Below, one piece after another: positions 1 to 4,718 of a stretch of 7,684 nt of DNA. Made by a program: the position numbers and the translations under genes. Under the pieces are notes generated by a model. The model saw nothing but the letters and a program-made list of their open reading frames with translations, had not been told where the DNA came from and did not search any database. The DNA is taken from NCBI GenBank assembly GCA_000434235.1, contig FR891965.1, positions 1-7,684 of the forward strand, given 5' to 3'. Within the stretch, counting starts at the first letter, position 1. Each line of letters begins with the position of its first letter. Source of the stretch: Alistipes sp. CAG:268 (GTDB lineage Bacteria; Bacteroidota; Bacteroidia; Bacteroidales; Rikenellaceae).

Positions 1-119
1 GCACAGATGTTACCTGGGCAGATGCCGTTGATGCCATGAACAGCGCCTTGCAGAGTGCCGGTTCAGAGTGGCGTTACGAACTCACCGGAGAACTGCCCAC
101 ACTAAAGAAGGAAGAATAA
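1..119 (+). CDS. Fimbrillin/GLUG-type lipoprotein paralog, C-terminal fragment (5' end outside window)
   Basis: An open frame enters from the left edge (first full codon at 3) and stops at TAA 117-119. The 38 visible residues begin TDVTWADAVDAMNSALQ and end PTLKKEE. They match the C-terminus of the complete gene that follows, which reads VTWQNAVDAMNAALQNAGSE and ends PTLKKQ. The two tails align without gaps and differ by about 21 of 108 nucleotides, so this is the end of a tandem paralog. By that homology the missing part is probably a lipoprotein signal, a fimbrillin-like domain and GLUG repeats, but none of it is visible. The next gene starts 19 nt after the stop with no terminator or promoter between them, suggesting co-transcription. 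The homology call is firm; the domain content is inferred. Confidence 0.85.
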   Translation, partial: TDVTWADAVDAMNSALQSAGSEWRYELTGELPTLKKEE

Positions 120-138
120 TCTCTAAACAACACGCATC

Positions 139-1734
139 ATGAAACGAACAACCATTCATATATCCGCAGCCCTCGCCCTGCTGCTCGGCATTGCCGCCTG
201 CACGCAGGACGAAGCGGGCTTCCTGCCGGAAGGGGCGGAAGGCACACCCATCGTCTTCACCGTCACGGGGCTGAACACCGCGGCGACAGCCGCCGCCGGC
301 ACCCGTGCCCCCGTGGACGGGAACTGGGAGGGCGTGCAGAGCGTGGCAGTCAGGATGGACGGCACGGTGAAGGCATACAATGTGACGCCCTCCACCTCCG
401 ACAACACCAGCGCCACGCTGACCTCCGATGAGCCGTACTACTGGACCAACCACGATGACATCACCGTCACGGCGTGGTGGCCCTACACCGCTGGCGAGAC
501 AACCCCGCCTGCCGTGGTGGTAAAAGCCGACCAAAGTGCCCGGAAGAACTTCGAGGGCAGCGACCTCATCGTGGCCGAGGAACAGACGGTGAGCTACGGC
601 AACCCCACACTCCGCTTCACCCACCGCACGGCGCGGGTCACCGTCGTTCTGACGGACTACACTGAGGAGCAGATTTTCGTGCGGCTGACAGGCCTCTCCA
701 CCGAGAATGGAAACCCGACTGTAATCGCCCCGTATTATGACAAGGGCGGCGACACCTACACCGCCCTCGTCGCCCCGCAGACGGTGGCGGCGGGCACGGC
801 CTTCATCACCTGCGCTTTCAACAACGGCAAGGTCTTCGTCTATAAGATGCAGAACGATACCGACTGGAAAGCGGGCGAGGAATATACCTACACCGTCTCC
901 CTCGCTGCGGCAGAAGACCCGGGCTACACCGTGTCGGAGGACGGAAAGACCTATACGGTTTACAATGCCAACGGCCTGCTGGCATGGAACGAAGCCGTAC
1001 AGAAAGATATGACACTGAACTGCACCCTTACCGCCGACATCACCCTGCCTGCGGTGGCCGACGGCGAAAGCAACTGGACACCGATGGGCACAGACTACGA
1101 CCCATATAACCCATACACCGGCACTTTCGACGGTGACGGACATACCATTACGGGGCTGACCATCAACCTTCCGAATCAGTGGTGTGTAGGACTGATTGGC
1201 TGTCTCGGCGGCAAGGTGCAGAACCTGACGCTTGCAGGGGCGAAAATTAACGGCAGCTACTATGTCGGCGGCGTGGTGGGAGTGAACTTTGGTTCCATGA
1301 TCGGCTGCACCGTCTCGGGCACCGTCAAGGGGAATAGCTTCAACGTCGGCGGCGTGGTGGGATTCAACAGCGGTACCGTGACCGGCTGCTACGCCACGGG
1401 CGATGTCTCCGGACACAGCGATGTCGGCGGTGTGGCGGGACGCAACTACAACGGCACCGTGACTGGCTGCTACCATGCTGCGGGCGAAGTCTCCGGAAAC
1501 ATGAATGTCGGCGGCGTGACGGGATACAGCTCCGTCTCCATGACTGGCTGTTACTGGAGCAACAACCTCGAAAGAGGTATCGGCAACGGCAGCACTGAGG
1601 GAGCCACGAAGGTGGACGGCACAACCGTTACCTGGCAGAACGCCGTTGATGCCATGAACGCCGCCCTGCAGAACGCAGGCTCAGAGTGGCGTTACGAACT
1701 CACCGGAGCATTGCCTACATTGAAGAAACAGTGA
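139..1734 (+). CDS. Fimbrillin-family surface lipoprotein with C-terminal GLUG repeats
   Basis: This 531-residue protein is probably a cell-surface or pilus-associated lipoprotein. Residues 1-20 are a lipoprotein signal peptide: basic MKRTT start, hydrophobic core, lipobox GIAAC with the acylated Cys at 21. Acidic TQDE follows, as in Bacteroidetes surface-exported lipoproteins. Residues about 37-255 resemble the fimbrillin/Mfa-like pilin fold, including the family's TR-A segment (Arg56), where type V pilins are typically cleaved by an Arg-specific protease. Residues about 266-345 form a GLUG-associated beta-solenoid entry domain (YNANGLLAWNEAV; GTFDGDGHTITGL at 328). Residues 349-475 carry five GLUG-type repeats. 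The tail (VTWQNAVDAMNAALQ...) is shared with the upstream paralog. ATG 139 is chosen because it sits directly before the signal peptide. A terminator follows 6 nt after the stop. Stalk, tip or adhesin role is inferred; no usher, anchor or protease gene is visible nearby. Confidence 0.88.
   Translation: MKRTTIHISAALALLLGIAACTQDEAGFLPEGAEGTPIVFTVTGLNTAATAAAGTRAPVDGNWEGVQSVAVRMDGTVKAYNVTPSTSDNTSATLTSDEPYYWTNHDDITVTAWWPYTAGETTPPAVVVKADQSARKNFEGSDLIVAEEQTVSYGNPTLRFTHRTARVTVVLTDYTEEQIFVRLTGLSTENGNPTVIAPYYDKGGDTYTALVAPQTVAAGTAFITCAFNNGKVFVYKMQNDTDWKAGEEYTYTVSLAAAEDPGYTVSEDGKTYTVYNANGLLAWNEAVQKDMTLNCTLTADITLPAVADGESNWTPMGTDYDPYNPYTGTFDGDGHTITGLTINLPNQWCVGLIGCLGGKVQNLTLAGAKINGSYYVGGVVGVNFGSMIGCTVSGTVKGNSFNVGGVVGFNSGTVTGCYATGDVSGHSDVGGVAGRNYNGTVTGCYHAAGEVSGNMNVGGVTGYSSVSMTGCYWSNNLERGIGNGSTEGATKVDGTTVTWQNAVDAMNAALQNAGSEWRYELTGALPTLKKQ
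1183..1566 (+). repeat. Five GLUG-type protein repeats inside the fimbrillin-like gene
   Basis: The coded protein repeats a unit of roughly 26-28 residues with the pattern VGG-V-G-N-G-V-GC. Units begin near residues 349 (CVGLIG), 375 (YVGGVVG), 402 (NVGGVVG), 428 (DVGGVAG) and 456 (NVGGVTG), giving spacings of 26, 27, 26 and 28. The later units are also similar in DNA, with repeated GTCGGCGGCGTG and ACCGTGACYGGCTGCTAC blocks. This is typical of GLUG repeats, which are expected to stack as a beta-solenoid. DNA similarity between units could allow gain or loss of units by recombination; that is an inference. Confidence 0.85.
1621..1728 (+). repeat. Direct repeat of the paralog's C-terminal coding region (other copy at 3-110)
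   Basis: The 108 nt here align without gaps to positions 3-110 (offset 1618) with about 21 differences, roughly 81% identity. The longest identical block is 28 nt, at 63-90 and 1681-1708. Many differences are at third codon positions or are conservative, so the tail looks maintained as protein. Together the copies show the two genes arose by tandem duplication. Confidence 0.9.
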
Positions 1735-1740
1735 ACCGTC

Positions 1741-1772
1741 GGGCGGGCCCCAAATCGGAGCCCGCCCTTTTT
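1741..1772 (+). terminator. Rho-independent terminator of the fimbrillin-like gene pair
   Basis: Perfect 8-bp GC arms GGGCGGGC (1741-1748) and GCCCGCCC (1760-1767) enclose an 11-nt loop and are followed by TTTTT (1768-1772). The hairpin begins 6 nt after the stop codon of the fimbrillin-like gene, so it should end that transcript. There is no T run on the opposite strand, so it is not clearly bidirectional. Confidence 0.9.
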
Positions 1773-1791
1773 CGTACCGGCAGGCGCCCGT

Positions 1792-1878
1792 TCACACCGA
1801 CAGCCCGAAGGAGTGGACAAAATCGGGCCGGAAAGGGATCTCCGCATCCGGCCAATCTTCACAACTGTCGTATCCGTC
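1792..1878 (-). pseudogene. Possible C-terminal remnant of an unrecognised gene
   Basis: Read on the minus strand from 1878, this stretch encodes 28 residues (DGYDSCEDWPDAEIPFRPDF, then VHSFGLSV) followed by TGA at 1792-1794. The residue mix looks like genuine protein, whereas the plus-strand reading of the same bases is basic and low quality. The frame stays open upstream only through the G tract and into the tRNA terminator, where it meets a stop, and no ATG is available. If real, it is the 3' end of a gene whose front is lost, or is out of frame because of the homopolymer. I do not recognise a family. It may also be chance. Confidence 0.3.
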
Positions 1879-1882
1879 AGGA

Positions 1883-1891
1883 GGGGGGGGG
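1883..1891. repeat. Nine-base G homopolymer
   Basis: Nine consecutive G on the plus strand (C on the minus strand), 4 nt to the left of the T-tract of the tRNA-Phe terminator. Such tracts are prone to slippage in cells and in sequencing. On the minus strand, one C fewer would join the coding-like tail at 1792-1878 to a frame from a TTG in the terminator stem, but there is no convincing start there. Confidence 0.8.
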
Positions 1892-1895
1892 CAAG

Positions 1896-1928
1896 AAAAA
1901 GCCTTGATTCCGTTTAGGGATCAAGGCT
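1896..1928 (-). terminator. Terminator of tRNA-Phe
   Basis: Perfect 9-bp arms AGCCTTGAT and ATCAAGGCT (minus-strand 1928-1920 and 1908-1900) flank an 11-nt loop. In minus-strand reading they are followed by a T run that overlaps the end of the arm (1900-1896) and then CTTG. It starts about 20 nt after the tRNA 3' end, as expected for a single tRNA transcript. Confidence 0.88.
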
Positions 1929-1947
1929 CTGCTGCTTTTTGTTTTTG

Positions 1948-2020
1948 TGGTACCACCAGGAATCGAACCGGGGACACAAGGATTTTCAGTCCTTTGCTCT
2001 ACCAACTGAGCTATGGCACC
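1948..2020 (-). tRNA. tRNA-Phe (anticodon GAA)
   Basis: A 73-nt cloverleaf on the minus strand decodes UUU/UUC. The acceptor stem is GGTGCCA with TGGTACC (one G-U pair at 4-69), the D stem is GCTC/GAGC, and the anticodon stem is AAGGA/TCCTT around loop CTGAAAA with GAA at 1987-1985. The T loop is TTCGATT and the discriminator base is A. CCA is not encoded; the gene is followed by CAAAAAC. The T stem CCCGG/CCTGG contains a C-U mismatch at 51-63 (plus-strand positions 1970 and 1958). The gene has its own promoter and terminator, so it is a monocistronic unit lying after the SusCD operon in the same direction. Confidence 0.97.
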
Positions 2021-2058
2021 ATCCCGATATCGGAAGTGTGTTCCGTATTATCGTGGTG

Positions 2059-2088
2059 CAAAGGTAACCATTTTTTTTGATTCCGCAA
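2059..2088 (-). promoter_or_regulatory. Bacteroidetes-type housekeeping promoter for tRNA-Phe
   Basis: On the minus strand, TTG (2088-2086) is followed after exactly 19 nt by TACCTTTG (2066-2059). This matches the Bacteroidetes primary sigma consensus of a -33 TTG and a -7 TAnnTTTG. The tRNA 5' end lies 38 nt beyond the -7 box, so a short leader is transcribed and removed. An A-rich run (minus AAAAAAAA, 2078-2071) lies between the two boxes. Confidence 0.85.
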
Positions 2089-2158
2089 GCATCCGACGCA
2101 AAAAAATCCTTTTTTTCTCATTTTTTGCCCCGATACCCCGCTTTGCACCTCCCCAAGG

Positions 2159-2198
2159 AACGAAAACGAACGGACGGTCGGGAGCTCCCGACCGTCCG
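2159..2198 (-). terminator. Terminator of the SusCD-lipoprotein operon
   Basis: Positions 2171-2198 are a perfect 28-nt palindrome: 14-nt arms CGGACGGTCGGGAG and CTCCCGACCGTCCG with no spacer, so about 12 bp of stem around a 4-nt loop. On the minus strand it is followed by the interrupted T-rich tail TTCGTTTTCGTT. It lies about 35 nt after the stop of the last operon gene and before the tRNA promoter, so it should insulate the two units. The broken T tract makes it less canonical than the other two terminators here. Confidence 0.82.
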
Positions 2199-2232
2199 CC
2201 TGCAGGTTACGTGCCCAACCGACATCCCTGCC

Positions 2233-3030
2233 CTATTGGACGGGATCCGTCAGCACGAACTTCTCGTACATGGTACCGAATGTTCCGGCAGAAACGTTGT
2301 AGGCCATGTTGAAATAATAGGTCTGCGTCTCCGGATCGTAGTAGCTCATCACATCGGCGCCGTCGGTGGTGACATAAACCGGACCGTAGGTCTGGTGATC
2401 GGCTCCGACATATTGCTCGGCCACGGTGATCTTGCCCGTCGCATCGCACGTGAAGAGCAGATCGACGCCGCCACCCCAGTTGGTGATCTTGTACGACGTA
2501 CCCGAAGCATAGAGCGACAGACCGGGATCTTCACCCGAGAAAAGTCCGTTGTAATAGAAGGTGCCCGTTCCAAGGAAATCCCACACCGTCATGTCGATGC
2601 TCAAGACCGACCATCCGCCGTCGTAGGTGACATAGGGATTCGAGTAGCGCACGTCTCCGATCGAGAGTTCGAGCGTGTAGTCTCCCGAGGAGACCTTATT
2701 GACCTTGACCTCAAGGGCCGCCTTGTTTTCACCAGCAGCAAACTCGATCGTCGAGGGGCACTCGAAGGCCTCGCTGCGCGAGAAGACCGTGAGAGGAACC
2801 GTGGCGGCCTCCGCACTGTTCAGGCGCATCACCTCCACGGTGAAACTCAGATTATCGATTTCGTCCGACATCACGTCATAGGTCGTCGGATTCGAATCGG
2901 CGAAGTAGACGTCCATGCAATCCGACGGCACGGGCTCGCTCCACGTAAAATCATCGTCGTCCGAGCACGAGGCCAATCCCGAAAGGCATGCCGCGAACAG
3001 GGGCAGATATACTGATTTGTTGAATTTCAT
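2233..3030 (-). CDS. Small surface lipoprotein, accessory to the SusCD pair
   Basis: This is a 265-residue lipoprotein of unassigned family. Residues 1-21 are a signal peptide ending in a lipobox (LASC, Cys22). SDDDD follows at once, the acidic motif known to send Bacteroides lipoproteins to the outer face of the outer membrane. Residues about 38-120 look like an Ig-like/Calx-beta strand domain (DVYFADSNPTTYDV; ATVPLTV; STIEFAAGENKAALEVKV). Residues about 150-262 form a second beta-rich, aromatic-rich domain (GTGTFYYNGLF; SYKITNWGGGVDLLF; YYFNMAYNVSAGT) like those in lipoproteins that accompany SusCD pairs. No catalytic motif is visible. ATG 3030 is chosen because it directly precedes the signal peptide. 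The gene starts 32 nt after the SusD-like stop with no terminator or promoter between, and is the last gene of the operon. A surface ligand-binding role is inferred. Confidence 0.85.
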   Translation of the reverse strand: MKFNKSVYLPLFAACLSGLASCSDDDDFTWSEPVPSDCMDVYFADSNPTTYDVMSDEIDNLSFTVEVMRLNSAEAATVPLTVFSRSEAFECPSTIEFAAGENKAALEVKVNKVSSGDYTLELSIGDVRYSNPYVTYDGGWSVLSIDMTVWDFLGTGTFYYNGLFSGEDPGLSLYASGTSYKITNWGGGVDLLFTCDATGKITVAEQYVGADHQTYGPVYVTTDGADVMSYYDPETQTYYFNMAYNVSAGTFGTMYEKFVLTDPVQ

Positions 3031-3062
3031 ACGTTTGGTTCTTTTCGATTAAACGGATCTTG

Positions 3063-4703
3063 TTATTCGATGACATTGTCCACCGTGTTCGACGGATCGG
3101 GGTTGTTCATGCCCACCAGCGCCGAGTTGCTCTGCCATTCGGTACGCGGGATCTGGAGGTTCCACCACGGAGCGCGGCCGTCCACCTCGAAGCGGTAGCT
3201 GTCGTCGGGGCAGTTCGAATTGGCCAGGTGGATGCCCAGTGCAAGACGCTTCTTGTACCAGAAGGCGATGCCCTCACCCCAGAACTCGATGCGGGCCTGC
3301 AGGCCGATCTCCTCCTGAAGCTCCTTGAGGCTCGAGGCCGAGAAGCTGTACGACGGCTGACGGTAGGACTGCATGAAGCTGTTGAGTGCATTGACGCCCT
3401 CGGAGAGGTTCTGTGCGCCGAGCGCCTCGGCCTCGATCAGGTACATCTCCTCGACACGCATGAGCGGATGATCGACCGCATTACCCACGGTATAGGTCGT
3501 GTAGTTGCCCTGTCCGGGACGGAACTTGATCGAAGCCAGCGGCTTGAGCGTATTGGCGAAGAAGGTCTGGTAGTCCGGGCGGCAACTCTTGTAGTCGTAG
3601 TAGTCGAACAGTCCGGGATCGAGCCACGAGTGCTTGCGGAAGTCGTCGTCGGCGATCTCCGCATAGAGGTTCGAGTTGATGCCGCGGCACACGGACTTGC
3701 CGTAATTGGTCCAGTCCTCCTCGGTGGACATGTGGGCGATGAACGAGTAGAGGTTGTGGACGGTCTCCGAGGTCTGGACGGTACACCACATCCACGAGTT
3801 GTTGCTCGTCGAGCTGTTGAAACCGGTCGTCGGATCCTCCCACTGGGTCTGCGTCAGCGGCGAGTAGCTGCCGGCCGTGATCGCCTTGCGGGCGTAGTCG
3901 GCCGCCTTCTGGTAGGCTCCGTCCACACCGGCAGAGCCGCGCTCGAGGTAGGCACGGGCCGCAATACCGTAGACGACGCTCAGGTCGGGCATCTTCTTCG
4001 ACGTGCGGGCGTAGTCAGCCAGCATGCGCTCGGCGCGCTCCAGGTCGGGGAAGATCACCTGGTCGTAGACCTCGGTCACCGTAGCACGCGGATTGCTCTT
4101 GGCCTGCTCCTCGGAGGTGTTCTCCGTGACGATGACGCAGGCCAGGTCCTTGATGTTGTCGGGAATCGTGTAGTCGTGCACCTGCGAGCCGTTGCACTCC
4201 TTGGGTTCGAACAGACGCACCAGGTCGAGGTAGAACTGTGCGCGGAACGCAAGCGCGATGCCCAGATAGCTCCGCTGGTCGGAGTTGAGGCTCTCCTCCG
4301 GAACGGCCGAGAGGGTCGAGATCACGTCGTTGCAACTCTTGATCCACGAGTAGTAGTTGTACCAGAACTGATAGCCGGTGACATAGTCCTCGCTCAGGTA
4401 GAGGTTGCACATCCAGTTGGCGAACCAGTCGTAGCCGGTGTTCCCCAGCACGACCATGTCGCCCGTCATGCAGGTGAGCGAAACGTTGATCGCCGGGTAG
4501 CCGAAGTCCCAGGCCTGCGAGTAGTTCTGGGCATAGAGCGTCAGGGCGCCGGGGATGGCATTCACCATCGCGTCGAGGGCCGTGGTCGATTCGGCGACTT
4601 GGTCGGCCGTCGCCCCGTTGGTGGGGAAGGTCTCCTTGATACAGCCGCTCAGCGAAGCGGTCGCCACGGCCGATGCGATTATGTATTTGAGTATGGTTTT
4701 CAT
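3063..4703 (-). CDS. SusD/RagB-family outer-membrane nutrient-binding lipoprotein
   Basis: This 546-residue protein should be the surface lid that captures ligand and delivers it to the SusC-like barrel. Residues 1-20 are a signal peptide with lipobox LSGC (Cys21), then IKETFP. Family signs are the N-terminal helical segment rich in Trp/Tyr with a conserved Asn (YSWIKSCNDVIS), the TPR-like helix FRAQFYLDLVRLF, VYGIAARAYLERG, RVEEMYLIEAEALG near 416-429, and RIEFWGEGIAFWYKKRLALG near 471-490, which corresponds to the usual E-x-x-x-EG-x-R/W region. Length is normal for the family (about 500-650). ATG 4703 begins 15 nt after the SusC-like stop, the usual tight susC-susD spacing, and directly precedes the signal peptide. 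No Shine-Dalgarno is obvious, as is usual in this phylum. The ligand, glycan or peptide, cannot be told from sequence. Confidence 0.96.
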   Translation of the reverse strand: MKTILKYIIASAVATASLSGCIKETFPTNGATADQVAESTTALDAMVNAIPGALTLYAQNYSQAWDFGYPAINVSLTCMTGDMVVLGNTGYDWFANWMCNLYLSEDYVTGYQFWYNYYSWIKSCNDVISTLSAVPEESLNSDQRSYLGIALAFRAQFYLDLVRLFEPKECNGSQVHDYTIPDNIKDLACVIVTENTSEEQAKSNPRATVTEVYDQVIFPDLERAERMLADYARTSKKMPDLSVVYGIAARAYLERGSAGVDGAYQKAADYARKAITAGSYSPLTQTQWEDPTTGFNSSTSNNSWMWCTVQTSETVHNLYSFIAHMSTEEDWTNYGKSVCRGINSNLYAEIADDDFRKHSWLDPGLFDYYDYKSCRPDYQTFFANTLKPLASIKFRPGQGNYTTYTVGNAVDHPLMRVEEMYLIEAEALGAQNLSEGVNALNSFMQSYRQPSYSFSASSLKELQEEIGLQARIEFWGEGIAFWYKKRLALGIHLANSNCPDDSYRFEVDGRAPWWNLQIPRTEWQSNSALVGMNNPDPSNTVDNVIE

Positions 4704-4718
4704 TGTGGTCTGAAGGAA

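Noticed and set aside
82..1476. Long open frame (464 codons) on the minus strand opposite the fimbrillin-like gene
   Set aside because: It runs antisense to a gene with a clear signal peptide, domains and repeats. Its own protein is a run of Val/Ala/Gly/His/Arg with no recognisable domain, which is expected when a GC-rich gene is read backwards.
1183..1566. CRISPR-like regularly spaced repeat
   Set aside because: The periodicity of about 80 nt is in frame and reflects 26-28 residue GLUG protein repeats; there are no identical repeats with unrelated spacers.
1686..1907. Plus-strand open frame of 73 codons overlapping the end of the fimbrillin-like gene
   Set aside because: It runs through the terminator hairpin and the G tract, giving a basic low-complexity product with no start signal.
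1948..2020. tRNA-Phe as an integration (att) site of a mobile element
   Set aside because: No integrase gene and no repeated copy of the tRNA 3' end were seen in the window; only the short orphan tail nearby hints at past rearrangement.
2021..2232. Invertible promoter or phase-variation switch between the operon and the tRNA
   Set aside because: The only inverted repeat is the spacer-free terminator palindrome; no separated inverted pair flanks the promoter and no recombinase is present.
2077..3015. Open frame of 312 codons on the plus strand opposite the small lipoprotein
   Set aside because: It crosses the tRNA promoter, the operon terminator and the whole lipoprotein gene in antisense, and has no signal, domain or plausible start context.
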